In this document: positions 34,901-43,833 of the stretch, piece after piece | Layout: every line of letters starts with the position of its first letter | Position numbering within the stretch: the stretch's first letter is position 1 | NCBI RefSeq assembly: GCF_018623035.1 | Contig: NZ_CP076023.1 | Span: 3,658,001 to 3,722,000, forward strand | Direction: 5' to 3' | Origin: Cellulomonas dongxiuzhuiae | GTDB taxonomy: Bacteria > Actinomycetota > Actinomycetes > Actinomycetales > Cellulomonadaceae | Length of the DNA: 64,000 bases | Made by a program: the position numbers and the translations under genes | The notes under the pieces: model-generated | What the model was told of the DNA's origin: nothing | Databases searched by the model: none | What the model saw: only the letters and a program-made list of their open reading frames with translations

Positions 34901-36093
34901 TGACCCTGGTCGCGACCGCGGCACTCGGGCACGAGCTGACGGGCACCACGACGCACTCCTTCACGTTCACGGACCTGGAGCACGTGACGGTGCCGGCCCC
35001 GACCGCGACGGACCACCCGGGCACCGCGCGGGACGTCGTCACCGTCCCCGCGGCCACCGGTGTGACCTACCTGCTCGACGGCGTGCCGCTCGCCCCCGGC
35101 GACCACGCGCTCACGGGTGACGTCGTCCTGGAGGCCGTGGCATCGGCACCGCGGTACGTGCTGGTCGGCACCACGACGTTCCCGCTGCACCTGTCCGGCA
35201 CGGACGTCCCCGGCGCGCCGACGATCACGCAGGTCACCGCGGGCAGCCGCAGCGTGAACATCGAGTTCGCGGCTCCCGACGCGACGGGTGGCACCCCCGT
35301 GACGGGCTACGAGTACTCGCTCGACGGCGGCACCACGTGGCTCCCGGTCGACCGCTCGCCGCTCGTCGTCACGGGTCTCGTCAACGGGACGCAGTACCGC
35401 GTCGCGGTACGGGCGGACAACGCGCTCGGCGCGGGCGACGCGTCCACGGTCGTCACGGTGACCCCGGTGCCGGCCCCGCTGGAGGTGCCCGACGCCGACG
35501 GGACGCTCGGCCTGCCCGCGCTGACGCCCGACGAGGCGGCGGTCTGGTTCGACGGCGTCCGCGAGCCGAGCACGGTGACGACCGAGGCCGGCACGCGCAC
35601 GGTCACCGCGGACGGCGTCCGCGTGACGCTGACGGGCCTCGACGCCGCGGGCCGACCGGGCGCTGCGGCCGGCCGGGTCGTCATCGCACCGGACGGCTCG
35701 GTGACCGTCACGGGGTCCGGGTTCGCCCCCGGCGAGCTGGTCGACGTGTGGCTGTTCTCCACGCCCGTCCTGCTCGGCACGGTGCGCGTCGGGGACGACG
35801 GCACCTTCGCGGCGCGGTTCGCGCTCCCCGCGGGCGTCGCGGCCGGGCAGCACACGCTGCAGCTCAACGGGACCACCGCCGACGGCGCGCTCGCGAGCGT
35901 CGCCTCGGGCGTCCTCGTCGAGGCGGCACCGGTCGCGGCGCCGGTGCCGGCACCCGCGTCGGGCGCCCCCGCGGGCGCCGCGCTGGCGGTCACCGGCAGC
36001 TCGGTCACGGCGGGCACGCTGCTCGCGACGGCCCTGCTGGTCGGCGGCGGGCTCGCCGTCGCGTTCGCCGCGCGCCGGCGGCGCAGCGCCTGA
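31948..36093 (+). CDS. Wall-anchored choice-of-anchor L protein with 11 repeats
   Basis: 1381 residues from ATG 31948, with AGGAGG eight bases upstream. Residues 1-30 are a signal peptide ending ASAA. About residues 45-255 form a choice-of-anchor L-like domain (LLGVTFRFLTDEFPEEVGKE, and FSIFDMGDAAVDSAVLIDNL). Eleven repeats of ~74 residues follow, each with a DTYGTxDDTYTIPSVTGVxY core. A fibronectin type III domain (about 1090-1175) and an Ig/adhesion-like stretch come next. The end is LAVTG, hydrophobic helix, RRRRSA, an LAxTG sortase signal. It is a surface stalk protein, probably for adhesion or biofilm; no enzyme motif is seen. Confidence 0.88.
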   Translation: MRVRKIASTTTALALVAGGALWSAAPASAATASALASAIFATPSVVRSATLSTVNAATTAVRSNNLAGFPSRAGGSYAVLSTGAASALSGTTQSTSPNTPYVMTPVRGGAHDVTTLEVTIDVPTGMNCLLGVTFRFLTDEFPEEVGKEFNDAFIAEVGASTWSVNPDSSINAPNNFAFDTMGRPISLNAGLFASSTAAREAARTVFDGATPQLTAQVPLTGGSQEKLYFSIFDMGDAAVDSAVLIDNLRIGTVDDPATQCRKGATTNPTEIRVSATAPTQVDDFGTADDTYTIPATDGVTYRVGGTTVAAGTYPGRGTVVVTATAKTGYVLSGPTQFALVFTDLREATATEPTWTDTWGTANDTFRIPSVPGVRYAVGGIARAAGTYPAVGTVTVDATATTGYGLSGPTQFTHTFTDIRQVTAAEPTWHDTYGTAEDTFTIPSVTGVQYAVDGTPLAAGAYPATNTVTIDATATAGYVLVGPSQFTRTFTDIRQVTAAEPTWHDTYGTAEDTFTIPSVTGVQYAADGAPLAAGAYPATGTVTIDATPTAGYVLVGPSQFTRTFTDIRQVSATAPTHVDTYGTAEDTYTIPSVTGVEYAVDGAPVPAGSHPGSGTVVVTATATPGYELTGPSQFTFTFTDVVLATAVEPTWYDTYGTADDTVTIPSVRGVEYAVDGVPVAAGAHAASGTVAVTATATAGYELTGPSQFSYAFTDIRLVTAVEPTWADTYGTDDDTYTIPSVTGVQYAVDGDPVAPGTYPASGTVVVTATATAGYELTGPSQFSYAFTDIRLVTAVEPTWADTYGTDDDTYTIPSVTGVQYAVDGDPVAPGTYPASGTVVVTATATTGHELTGASEFTRTFTDIRLVTAAEPTSVDTYGTDDDTYTIPSVTGVQYAVDGSPVAAGTYPATGTVVVTATATTGHELTGPSQFTLVFTDITLTTVVAPTWHDVDGTADDTFTLPVVDGVVWTRDGDVLTPGTHPGSGTVTLVATAALGHELTGTTTHSFTFTDLEHVTVPAPTATDHPGTARDVVTVPAATGVTYLLDGVPLAPGDHALTGDVVLEAVASAPRYVLVGTTTFPLHLSGTDVPGAPTITQVTAGSRSVNIEFAAPDATGGTPVTGYEYSLDGGTTWLPVDRSPLVVTGLVNGTQYRVAVRADNALGAGDASTVVTVTPVPAPLEVPDADGTLGLPALTPDEAAVWFDGVREPSTVTTEAGTRTVTADGVRVTLTGLDAAGRPGAAAGRVVIAPDGSVTVTGSGFAPGELVDVWLFSTPVLLGTVRVGDDGTFAARFALPAGVAAGQHTLQLNGTTADGALASVASGVLVEAAPVAAPVPAPASGAPAGAALAVTGSSVTAGTLLATALLVGGGLAVAFAARRRRSA
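32760..35195 (+). repeat. Eleven ~222-bp tandem repeats
   Basis: The basic period is 222 bp (74 codons), measured for example between TACGGCAC at 33241 and 33463 and between ACGGCCGTCGAGCC at 34099 and 34321. The first and last units are diverged; the inner ones are close. Confidence 0.85.
34021..34464 (+). repeat. Two almost identical adjacent 222-bp repeat copies
   Basis: 34021-34242 and 34243-34464 match base for base over most of their length; one visible difference is ACGGGT against ACAGGT. This marks a recent in-frame duplication or gene conversion inside the array. Confidence 0.85.
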
Positions 36094-36110
36094 CGGGCAC
36101 GCCCGAGCCG

Positions 36111-36140
36111 ACGGGCCGCCGCGACCTCGCGGCGGCCCGT
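36111..36140. terminator. Bidirectional terminator hairpin
   Basis: acgggccgccgcga (36111-36124) is perfectly complementary to tcgcggcggcccgt (36127-36140). It lies between the convergent surface-protein and universal-stress genes and can serve both. Confidence 0.8.
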
Positions 36141-36177
36141 CGTGCGTCCGGCGACCGCGGCGCGTCGGCGCGGCACG

Positions 36178-36582
36178 TCAGCGCCCCGGTGCCTCCGCCG
36201 CCTTGACCGCGAGCACCGGGCACCGCGCGTCGAGCAGGATGCGCTGCGCGGTCGACCCGAGAAGGAGCTTGCCGACGGGCGAGCGGTGCCGGATGCCGAT
36301 GACGAGCAGCGACGCGCCGACCTCGTCGGCGACCGCGACCAGCTCCCCGGGGACGTCGCGCACGACGGCCTGCCGGACCTGCGCCTCGACGCCCAACGAC
36401 TCGAGCAGCGCCTGCACGTCGGTGACGTCGGAGGCGGCGGCGAACCGGTCGTCCACGGCGGCGGTGCCGGTCGTCGCGTTGACCACGAGCAGGTCCTCGC
36501 GGTGCGCGAGCGCCTCGCGCGCGCCCCGCAGGAGGGCCGCGTGGCCCCGGGCGTCGGGCGTCCAGCCCACGACGACGGTCAT
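36178..36582 (-). CDS. Universal stress protein (UspA family)
   Basis: 134 residues, one UspA domain. The N-terminus [20 protein letters not shown] and the C-terminal [36 protein letters not shown] contain the G-x2-G-x9-G-S/T nucleotide-binding motif of ATP-binding Usp proteins. Its ATG overlaps the stop of the tctA gene (ATGA), so it is the last member of the tctCBA operon. A regulatory or stress role linked to tricarboxylate uptake is possible but inferred. Confidence 0.92.
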   Translation of the reverse strand: MTVVVGWTPDARGHAALLRGAREALAHREDLLVVNATTGTAAVDDRFAAASDVTDVQALLESLGVEAQVRQAVVRDVPGELVAVADEVGASLLVIGIRHRSPVGKLLLGSTAQRILLDARCPVLAVKAAEAPGR

Positions 36583-38105
36583 CGCCTCACCTCTTCCTCG
36601 AGCTCGTCGACCTCGTCCGCGAGCCGTTCGGGTCCCTGCCGGCCGGGGATCAGCCGCAGCACGAGCGGCCAGAGCAGCAGGGCCGCGACGACGACGTAGA
36701 CGACCACCGCGACGGGCTCGCTCCACAGCGCGGACACGTCCCCGCGCGACAGCTGCAGCGCCTGGCCCAGCTGCTCCTCCAGGCGCGGCCCGAGGATCAC
36801 GCCCACGATGAGCGGCAGCACCGGCAGCCCGAACCGTCGCATCGCGAAGCCGAGGACCCCGAACAGGACGAGCAGCGCGACGTCGAACCACTGGAAGTTC
36901 ACGCTGTACGCGCCGAGCACCGCGAAGAACAGGATGCCCGCGTACAGGTAGGGCCGCGGGGTGCGCAGCAGCCGCGCCCACAGCGGCGCGAGCGGCAGGT
37001 TGATGACGAGCAGCAGGGTGTTGGCGACGAACAGGCTGGCCAGGAGCGTCCACACCAGCTCCGGCTCGGCCTCGAAGAGCTGGGGGCCGGGCTGCAGCCC
37101 GTAGCCCTGCATCGCGGCGAGGATGACGGCGGCCGTCGCGGTGGTCGGCAGGCCGATCGCCAGCAGCGGCACGAGCGTGCCGGCGGCGGACGCGTTGTTC
37201 GCGGCCTCCGGCCCGGCGACCCCCTCGATCGCGCCCTTGCCGAACTCGTCCCGGTGCTTGCCCGCCAGCCGCCGCTCGGTGACGTACGACAGGAACGTCG
37301 GCATCTCGGCACCGCCCGCGGGCAGCGCCCCGAACGGGAAGCCGAACGCGGTGCCCCGCAGCCACGGCTTCCACGACCGCCGCCAGTCCGCACGGTCCAT
37401 CCACGGGCGTCCCACGGGGATGATCTCGAGCGGGCGCCGACGCAGGTGGGCCGCGACCCACAGCGCCTCCCCGACGGCGAAGATCGCGACCGCGACGACG
37501 ACGATGTCGATGCCGTCGGCCAGCAGCGGGTTGCCGAACGTGAGGCGTGGCTGCCCGGTCGCGGTGCCGACGAGCCCGATCGTCAGGCCCAGCGTCAGCG
37601 CGATGAACCCGCGCAGCCGCGAGCTGCCCAGGACGGTCGTCACCGCGATGAGCGCGAGCACCATGAACGCGAAGTAGGACGGCGCCCCCAGGACGACGAC
37701 CCACTCGGCGACCGTCGGCGCGAGCGCCACCAGCAGGACCGTGCCGATGGTCCCGGCGACGAACGAGCCGATCGCCGCGGTCGCGAGCGCCTGCGCCGCA
37801 CGCCCCGCCTTGGCCATCTTGTTGCCCTCGAGCGCCGTGATGACCGAGGAGGACTCCCCCGGCGTGTTCAGCAGGATCGACGTCGTCGACCCGCCGTACA
37901 TGCCGCCGTAGTAGATGCCGGCGAACAGGATGAGCGCCGCGCTCGGCTCGACGTTGTACGTGACCGGCAGCAGGAGCGCGACGGTCATGGCCGGGCCGAT
38001 GCCCGGCAGCACGCCCACCGCGGTGCCGAGCAGCACACCGACCACGGCGTACAGCAGGTTCTCCGGGGTGACGGCCAGGCTCAGGCCCGTGAGCAGCGCG
38101 TCCAT
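36579..38105 (-). CDS. tctA: Tripartite tricarboxylate transporter large permease TctA
   Basis: 508 residues from ATG 38105 (a GTG three bases upstream is also possible). It has about eleven to twelve membrane helices. Family signatures are [21 protein letters not shown] near the N-terminus, the [24 protein letters not shown] segment, and [15 protein letters not shown] sequence ([21 protein letters not shown]) in the middle. It forms the channel of a secondary transporter that works with a periplasmic-type binding protein (TctC) and a small subunit (TctB) to import citrate or related carboxylates. The start overlaps the tctB stop. Confidence 0.95.
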   Translation of the reverse strand: MDALLTGLSLAVTPENLLYAVVGVLLGTAVGVLPGIGPAMTVALLLPVTYNVEPSAALILFAGIYYGGMYGGSTTSILLNTPGESSSVITALEGNKMAKAGRAAQALATAAIGSFVAGTIGTVLLVALAPTVAEWVVVLGAPSYFAFMVLALIAVTTVLGSSRLRGFIALTLGLTIGLVGTATGQPRLTFGNPLLADGIDIVVVAVAIFAVGEALWVAAHLRRRPLEIIPVGRPWMDRADWRRSWKPWLRGTAFGFPFGALPAGGAEMPTFLSYVTERRLAGKHRDEFGKGAIEGVAGPEAANNASAAGTLVPLLAIGLPTTATAAVILAAMQGYGLQPGPQLFEAEPELVWTLLASLFVANTLLLVINLPLAPLWARLLRTPRPYLYAGILFFAVLGAYSVNFQWFDVALLVLFGVLGFAMRRFGLPVLPLIVGVILGPRLEEQLGQALQLSRGDVSALWSEPVAVVVYVVVAALLLWPLVLRLIPGRQGPERLADEVDELEEEVRR

Positions 38106-38647
38106 CACAGGATCCCGTCCAGCACACCCGCCGGGATGGGGATGCCCAGCCCGACGTAGAACCCGTACCAGGACCCCACCGACATGACCGCGCCGATCAG
38201 CAGGTTGCGCAGCCAGTGCCGGTTGCCGAGCACGGTCGCGGCCCCGGCGAACAGCAGCGCACCGACGATCGCCCAGCCCAGGACGTCGAGCAGCGCGATG
38301 GTCGCGACGAGCACGCCCGCGAGCCCGGCGAGCGTGCGCCAGTCCGTGCCCTGGTCGAGGTCGACGTCCTCGCCCGCCTCGCCCTCGGCACGGTCGCCCC
38401 GGGCCGTCGCCACCACGAGCAGGACTGCGAGCACGACGAGCGCGGACCCGATGACGTAGCCGAACGCGGCGGGCCGCACCACCTGGTCGGCGAAGCCGGG
38501 GCCGAGGCCTGCGGAGTCGACGACCGTCCCGACCCCGACGACCGCGAGCACCGCGGCGAGGCCGTACTGCGCGCGGTCCACGGTCGGCGCCGGGGCGTCC
38601 TCACCGGGCGCGGTGGCGGCGCGACCCGCGTCGTCGGCCGCGCTCAC
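38105..38647 (-). CDS. tctB: Tripartite tricarboxylate transporter small permease TctB
   Basis: 180 residues, four predicted helices, with a polar N-terminal tail of ~25 residues. The order tctC-tctB-tctA, the length, and the C-terminal [20 protein letters not shown] plus [15 protein letters not shown] identify it as the small membrane subunit. The GTG start overlaps the tctC stop by four bases (GTGA) and its own stop overlaps the tctA start. An acidic loop ([12 protein letters not shown]) lies in the cytoplasmic or external loop between helices two and three. Confidence 0.9.
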   Translation of the reverse strand: MSAADDAGRAATAPGEDAPAPTVDRAQYGLAAVLAVVGVGTVVDSAGLGPGFADQVVRPAAFGYVIGSALVVLAVLLVVATARGDRAEGEAGEDVDLDQGTDWRTLAGLAGVLVATIALLDVLGWAIVGALLFAGAATVLGNRHWLRNLLIGAVMSVGSWYGFYVGLGIPIPAGVLDGIL

Positions 38648-39651
38648 AGCAGGCCCAGCTCGTCGAGGGTGCTGGACACCCGCTCGTCCTGCTCCTCGAG
38701 GAACTCCTCGAACTCGTCACCCGTCACGAACGCGTCGACCCAGCCGTTGGTCTCCAGCGCCTCCTGCCACGCGTCGGTCCCGTGCATCTCCTCGAGCAGC
38801 GCGATGTGCGCGTCGCGGACCTCGTCGGGGATGCCCGGGGGTGCGAGCACCCCGCGCCAGTTGGTGAAGACGAGGTCGATGCCGGACTCCACGAGCGTGG
38901 GGGCGTCGACGGCCGCGAGCCGCTCGTCGCCGGAGACGGCGAGCACGCGCAGCGACCCGTCGGCGATCTGCCCCTCGAACTCCGCCAGGCCCGACGTGCC
39001 GACGTCGATCTTGCTGCCCAGCAGCGCCGTCGTCAGCGGGCCGCCGCCGTCGTAGACGATGTAGTTGACCTGCGTCGGGTCGACGCCGACGGCGTCGGCG
39101 AGCTGCATGGGGAACAGGTGGTCCGGCCCGCCCGGGCTCGACCCGCCGCCGATCCGCACACCGCCCGGGTCGGCGCGCCACGCCGTGACCAGGTCGTCCA
39201 CCGTCTCGAACGGCGAGTCGGCCGGGACCAGCAGCCCCTCCTGCTCCTCGATGAGCTGCGCGATGGGAGTCGCCCCGCTCACGCGCGCGTCGGACCCGTT
39301 CGTGTACGTCGCGCCCACCACGCCCAGGCCCATCGTCATGAGCAGGTCCTGCGCGCCACGCTCGTTGACCAGCCGCTGCATGGCGACCGTCCCGCTCGCA
39401 CCCGTGACGTTGCTGACCTCGAACCGGCCGGTCAGGCCCGCGGTCTCCATGACGCGCGTCGCGGCGCGACCCGTCTGGTCGTACCCGCCGCCGGGCGCGT
39501 TGGGGATCATCATGCGCAGCCGGCGGTTCTCGCCGCCGTCGTCACCGCGCGTGACGCCGCAGCCGGCGAGCGTCAGCACCGCGACGAGGACCGCCGCCAG
39601 CAACGCCACCCCACGCCCGGCCCGCCCCGCCCGGTCCGTGACGACCCCCAT
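38644..39651 (-). CDS. tctC: Tripartite tricarboxylate transporter binding protein TctC
   Basis: 335 residues from ATG 39651, with GAGGGGG nine bases upstream. The signal peptide ends in a lipobox LAGC, so it is a lipoprotein anchored outside the membrane. The TctC/Bug fold is seen in the MMIPNAPGGGYDQTGRAATR segment (the ligand-binding Gly-rich loop) and in VNYIVYDGGGPLTTALLGSKID. Carboxylate substrates bind in the cleft formed by these loops. It is the first gene of the operon. The TctDE-type two-component regulator often found next to such operons is absent here. Confidence 0.93.
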   Translation of the reverse strand: MGVVTDRAGRAGRGVALLAAVLVAVLTLAGCGVTRGDDGGENRRLRMMIPNAPGGGYDQTGRAATRVMETAGLTGRFEVSNVTGASGTVAMQRLVNERGAQDLLMTMGLGVVGATYTNGSDARVSGATPIAQLIEEQEGLLVPADSPFETVDDLVTAWRADPGGVRIGGGSSPGGPDHLFPMQLADAVGVDPTQVNYIVYDGGGPLTTALLGSKIDVGTSGLAEFEGQIADGSLRVLAVSGDERLAAVDAPTLVESGIDLVFTNWRGVLAPPGIPDEVRDAHIALLEEMHGTDAWQEALETNGWVDAFVTGDEFEEFLEEQDERVSSTLDELGLL

Positions 39652-39741
39652 GCAGAACACCCCCTCGTGCCTGCGTCGATCCTCATCCCTGCGGGGCAGA
39701 CCGGCACGTCGAGGGGCGGGTTCCTCGTGTCCGGCTCGGCC

Positions 39742-40365
39742 TCAGCCGTCGAGTCGCGGCACCGTGAACGTCCACCCGTCCGCGCGTAGGCGCGGGATCA
39801 CGCGCCGGACCGCCTCGACGGTCGCGCTGCGGTCGCCGCCGCCGTCGTGCAGCAGGACGACGCCGCCGGGCTCGATGCCACCGAGCCGCTCGACGAGCAC
39901 GTCGGCGGGCGGGGCCGGGTCCCAGTCCTCGACGGCCAGCTGCCAGTCGAGCGTGCGCATGCCGAGCTCGGCGGCGACGACGATCGCCTGCCCGTAGTGC
40001 CCGAACGGTGCCCGGAAGAACGGGACGGGTGCGTCGGGCACGACCGCGTGGATCGCGTCGAGCGTGCGCTGCAGGTCCGCGCGGACGGCATCGGGCGAGA
40101 GCTGCGCGAGGTCGTCGTGGCGCCACGAGTGGTTGGCCAGCACGTGCCCGTCGTCGACGATGCGCCGCACCAGGTCCGGGTGCGCCGCCACCTGCACGCC
40201 GACCAGGCAGAACACGGCCGGGACCTGCTCACGCGCCAGCAGGTCGAGCAGCTCGACCGTGTCCGGCGGGTTCGGGCCGTCGTCGAAGGTGAGCGCCACG
40301 GTGCGCGCCGTCGCGGGGGCGGCGACGAACCGGATGACGTCGGCGAGGCCGGGTGCGTTCTCCAC
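39742..40365 (-). CDS. Polysaccharide deacetylase (NodB/CE4 family)
   Basis: 207 residues from GTG 40365. All the NodB motifs are visible: VALTFDDGPN with Asp28 (base) and Asp29 (metal), ANHSWRHDDL with His79 and His83 (metal), RAPFGHYG, LDWQLAVEDWDP, and LLHDGGGDRSATVEAV with the last catalytic His. No signal peptide is seen, so it is either cytoplasmic or exported by other means. Members remove acetyl or formyl groups from amino sugars in chitin, peptidoglycan or small molecules; the substrate here is not clear. It is the last gene of the 46-to-40 kb minus-strand run. Confidence 0.88.
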   Translation of the reverse strand: MENAPGLADVIRFVAAPATARTVALTFDDGPNPPDTVELLDLLAREQVPAVFCLVGVQVAAHPDLVRRIVDDGHVLANHSWRHDDLAQLSPDAVRADLQRTLDAIHAVVPDAPVPFFRAPFGHYGQAIVVAAELGMRTLDWQLAVEDWDPAPPADVLVERLGGIEPGGVVLLHDGGGDRSATVEAVRRVIPRLRADGWTFTVPRLDG

Positions 40366-40423
40366 GCAGGCATCCTGCCCGAGCGGCCTACCGGTGTGCG
40401 GGACCCTCGCCCGGGGCGGCGTC

Positions 40424-41902
40424 TCAGCCCGCGACGTCCGCCTCCGTGAGCACGACGCGCTCGACGTCGTCGTCCGTGGCGCGGACCTCGAACGAGCCGT
40501 CGGCGACGTCGAACGTGAGCGTCGCGCGGGCGTCACCGGCGGTCCGCACGAGCGTCCCGCGCGTCCCGTCGAGGTCCCACGCGAAGTCACCGCCGAACGC
40601 CGGGTGCGTCGCGCGCAGCCGCAGCCCGGCGAGCTGCCCGCGGACCGCGGGGTGCGTCAGCGCGTCCTCGACCTCGCCCGCGGTGAAGTGGTGGCGGTTG
40701 ACGTCGCGGCCGACGCCGGTGACCGCCAGCAGGTCCATGTCGTTGGACCCGGCCAGCAGGCCCACGTAGTAGACCTGCGGGATGCCGGGCACGAACAGCT
40801 GCAGCAGGCGCGCCAGCACGTAGCGTCGGTCGTCGCGGGCCAGGGCGTCGTAGAACGTGCAGTTGACCTGGTAGAGGTCGAGGTTCGACGCGGCCGCACC
40901 GGTCGCCTGGCGGGACGTGCCGCCGCTGTTGTCGTGGATCCGCTCGACGAGCGCGTCGATCTTCTCCGGCGCCAGCAGGCCCGGCTCGCCGGGGCGCAGG
41001 TCGGACGGGCCGACGTCGACGATGCCGATGCCGTCGTGCGTGTCGAGGACCGTCACCGTGTTGGCCGGGCGGATCCGCAGCCAGCCCGCCAGCGGCTCCA
41101 GGTCCGCGGCCGTCAGCGCGTGCAGCACGAGCGGGGGCAGCGCGAAGTCGTAGACCAGGTCGACCTTGCGGGCGATCTCGATCTGCTGCGTGTGGTGCCC
41201 GTGCACCTCGACCAGCACCTGCGCGCCGCGCTCGCGCGCCTGCTCGACGATGCGCTCGGTGTACGCGTCGGTCGCGGGCGTCATGAAGCAGTCGGTGCCC
41301 GCCTCCTTGCCCGTGTACCCCACGGCGTCCAGGCGCAGCATCGTCACGCCGCCCGCCGTGAGCGCGTCGACGACCGACGTCAGGTAGTCCCAGGCCTCGG
41401 GGGTGCGCAGGTCGATGTCGACCTGGTCGGGCGTGAACGTCGTCCACACCAGGCGCCGCTGCCCGCCGAGCGTCATGGCCGTGAACGGCAGGCCCGGACG
41501 CGGGCGGTAGATGCGCGCGAGGTCCTCCTCGGACGCGCCGTCGGGGAACACCGCGCCGAGGGTGAGGAACATCGGTGCGTGCGGCGAGGCGTCGCCGTGC
41601 TCGCGCACGTCCCGGAAGCGAGCGGACTCTCCCGACACGTGGTTGACGATGACGTCGGCCATGACGTCCCGGCCGGCGGCCAGCGCGCGCACGTCGTCCC
41701 ACGTGCCGAGGCGCGGGTCGACCTCGGTGTGGTCGCGCGGGTCGAACCCGGCGTCCACGCCGTCGAACGGGGTGTAGAACGGCAGCACGTGCACGCCGTC
41801 GAAGGCCCCCGCGAGCGGCCCGTCGAGCAGCGCGCGCAGGCCCGGCAGGTCGCCGGCGAGGCGGTCGGCGTACGTGATCAGCTGGGGGCCGCGGTGGGTC
41901 AC
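40424..41902 (-). CDS. Sucrose phosphorylase (GH13_18)
   Basis: 492 residues, the usual length. It should convert sucrose and phosphate to glucose-1-phosphate and fructose. Residues match the Bifidobacterium enzyme closely, even in numbering: nucleophile Asp192 in RLDAVGY, acid/base Glu232 in VEVH, and Asp290 in DTHDG. QLITYADRL, LPFYTPFDGVDAGFDPRDHT, FMTP and LDLYQVN are further family landmarks. The GTG start has GGAG eight bases upstream. It lies downstream of a sugar ABC importer and an esterase in the same direction. A relative acting on glucosylglycerate or sucrose-6-phosphate cannot be fully excluded, but the subsite residues look like those of sucrose phosphorylase. Confidence 0.93.
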   Translation of the reverse strand: MTHRGPQLITYADRLAGDLPGLRALLDGPLAGAFDGVHVLPFYTPFDGVDAGFDPRDHTEVDPRLGTWDDVRALAAGRDVMADVIVNHVSGESARFRDVREHGDASPHAPMFLTLGAVFPDGASEEDLARIYRPRPGLPFTAMTLGGQRRLVWTTFTPDQVDIDLRTPEAWDYLTSVVDALTAGGVTMLRLDAVGYTGKEAGTDCFMTPATDAYTERIVEQARERGAQVLVEVHGHHTQQIEIARKVDLVYDFALPPLVLHALTAADLEPLAGWLRIRPANTVTVLDTHDGIGIVDVGPSDLRPGEPGLLAPEKIDALVERIHDNSGGTSRQATGAAASNLDLYQVNCTFYDALARDDRRYVLARLLQLFVPGIPQVYYVGLLAGSNDMDLLAVTGVGRDVNRHHFTAGEVEDALTHPAVRGQLAGLRLRATHPAFGGDFAWDLDGTRGTLVRTAGDARATLTFDVADGSFEVRATDDDVERVVLTEADVAG

Positions 41903-42022
41903 GGTGAAGGCTCCGTCATCGGTGCAGGTGCTCGGGCCGGCAGGTGCCGGGCCGTGGGTGGAAGGCTGTGGGTGGCAGGCCGCGCCGCCCCCGGCAGGGG
42001 GGCTGCGGGGGCGACGCGGCGG

Positions 42023-43012
42023 TCAGGGGGCGTCGGACGTGGCGGCCGGCGCGGTGGCGAGGCGGTCGAGCAGACGCGCCAACCATCGTGCGCGCGCGTG
42101 GCGCGCGTCGCGCGAGACGGGCGCCTCGGGGACCAGGCCGTCGAAGCCGTGGCAGCCGCCGGGCCACACGTGCAGCTCGGCGTCGCCGCCGTCCGCCCAG
42201 ATGCGTGCGGCGTACGCGACGCACTCGTCGCGGAACGTCTCCGCCGAGCCGACGTCGACGTACGCGGGCGGCAGCCCGCCGAGCGTCACCGCACGCGCGG
42301 CCGATGCGGACGGCGGGGTCTCCGGCCCGCCCGCGGCGTCGCCGAGGTACGCGGCCCACGCGGTCGCGTTGGCGGTGCGGTCCCACGTGCCGACGCCGGC
42401 CATCTGGTGCCCCGACGCGCTGTCGTTGCGGTCGTCGAGCATGGGGCACACGAGCAGCTGGCCCGCGAGGCACGGGCCGCCGCGGTCGCGCGCCAGCAGC
42501 GCGAGCGCGGCCGCCAGGCCGCCACCGGCGCTGATGCCCGCGACGACGACGCGAGCGGGGTCGAGCCCGAGGGCGTCGGCCTGCTCGACGAGCCACACGA
42601 GCGCCGCGTACGCGTCCTCGACGGCCGCGGGGTACGGGTGCTCGGGCGCCAGGCGGTAGTCCACCGACGCGACGGCCCAGCCGGGCCCGGCCTGCGTAGC
42701 GGCGGCGACGTCGTCGGACACCGTGCCCACCACCAGCCCGCCGCCGTGCAGGTGCAGCAGGACCGGCACGGGTCCCACGACGTCGGGGCGCAGCAGCGCG
42801 ACGCGCACGGCGCCGTCCGGCCCGGGGGCCGCGTGCCACGTGAGCGTGCGCCCGGCCGCCACGGCGACCTCCTCCAGCACGGGCGGCAGGGCGCGCGCCC
42901 GCAGCCCGGCGATCTCGTCGGGGGCGAGCGTCGTCACGACGTCGCCCGACCGCGCCGCCGCCAGGGCGGCCGCGACCGCCGGGTCGAACGGCGGACGGGT
43001 GGTCGTCGTCAT
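42023..43012 (-). CDS. HSL-family alpha/beta hydrolase (esterase)
   Basis: 329 residues, cytoplasmic. The hormone-sensitive lipase (bacterial family IV) signatures are HGGG (89-92, oxyanion hole) and GISAGGG with nucleophile Ser161. An Asp in VGSAETFRDE and a His in WPGGCHGFDG complete the triad. Such enzymes hydrolyse short-chain acyl or acetyl esters. The ATG overlaps the stop of the ABC permease gene (ATGA), so it is translated with the importer. This strongly suggests that it acts on the imported compound, removing acyl groups before the sucrose phosphorylase step. Confidence 0.92.
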   Translation of the reverse strand: MTTTTRPPFDPAVAAALAAARSGDVVTTLAPDEIAGLRARALPPVLEEVAVAAGRTLTWHAAPGPDGAVRVALLRPDVVGPVPVLLHLHGGGLVVGTVSDDVAAATQAGPGWAVASVDYRLAPEHPYPAAVEDAYAALVWLVEQADALGLDPARVVVAGISAGGGLAAALALLARDRGGPCLAGQLLVCPMLDDRNDSASGHQMAGVGTWDRTANATAWAAYLGDAAGGPETPPSASAARAVTLGGLPPAYVDVGSAETFRDECVAYAARIWADGGDAELHVWPGGCHGFDGLVPEAPVSRDARHARARWLARLLDRLATAPAATSDAP

Positions 43013-43833
43013 CCCTTCAGCGCCCCCTGCATGAGCGCCGAGACGAACTGCCGCTGGAAGGCGAGGAACACGATCAGCGTCGGCGTGAGGATGAGCAGCG
43101 AACCCGCGCACAGCAGCGGGATGTCCGTGCCCCACTGGCCCTGGAAGGCGCCCAGCGCACCGGCCATGGTGCGGTTCTTCGGGTCGTCGACCAGCACGAC
43201 GGCGAGCAGGAACTGGTTCCACGTCCACAGGAACATGAGGATGCCCAGCGCCGAGAGGGCCGGCCGCGACAGCGGCACGTGCACGCGCGTGAACAGCTTC
43301 CACGTGTTCGCGCCGTCGATCCGGGCGGCCTCGGACAGGTCCGGGGGCATGGTGACGAAGTGCGCGCGCATCCACATGACGGCGAACGGCATGTACAGCC
43401 CCAGCAGCGGCAGGATGATCGCCCACCGGGTGTTCAGCAGGCCCAGGTCCCGCATCTGGTAGTACAGCGGCACGATGATCGCCTGGAACGGCAGGGTCAG
43501 CCCGAGGACGAACCCGAGGAAGATCCACCGGTGGCCCGGGGGGCGCAGGTGCCCGAGCGAGAACCCGGCGAGCGTCGCGATGAGCAGCGCCGCGGGCACG
43601 ACGCCCGCCTCGATGAGGAAGCTCGACCACAGCAGAGCCCACATGTCGGCGGCCTGGAAGGCGTCGACGAAGTTCGACCAGTACGGCGTCTCGGGCCACT
43701 CCAGCCCGGAGGGGTACGTGCCGGGCTTGTGCAGCGCGGTGACGAACAGGCTGATGAACGGCACGATCGTCACGGCCATCAGCAGGACCAGCAGGGCGCG
43801 GCCGAGCCACGCCTCACGACGCGAGACGATCAT
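43009..43833 (-). CDS. Sugar ABC transporter permease (MalG type)
   Basis: 274 residues, six predicted helices. The ABC importer signature loop is seen as EAARIDGANTWKLFTRVHVPLSRP, which contacts the ATPase. It belongs to the CUT1 family second permease (MalG/AraQ type). It overlaps the upstream permease by one base (TGATG) and the downstream esterase by four. No ATPase gene is present; in actinobacteria CUT1 importers usually share one ATPase (MsiK) encoded elsewhere. Confidence 0.95.
   Translation of the reverse strand: MIVSRREAWLGRALLVLLMAVTIVPFISLFVTALHKPGTYPSGLEWPETPYWSNFVDAFQAADMWALLWSSFLIEAGVVPAALLIATLAGFSLGHLRPPGHRWIFLGFVLGLTLPFQAIIVPLYYQMRDLGLLNTRWAIILPLLGLYMPFAVMWMRAHFVTMPPDLSEAARIDGANTWKLFTRVHVPLSRPALSALGILMFLWTWNQFLLAVVLVDDPKNRTMAGALGAFQGQWGTDIPLLCAGSLLILTPTLIVFLAFQRQFVSALMQGALKG

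Noticed and set aside
31849..35853. Long minus-strand open frame (1334 codons) opposite the repeat surface protein
   Set aside because: Its composition (Gly/Arg/Asp) and lack of any domain show it to be a shadow of the tandem repeats on the plus strand.
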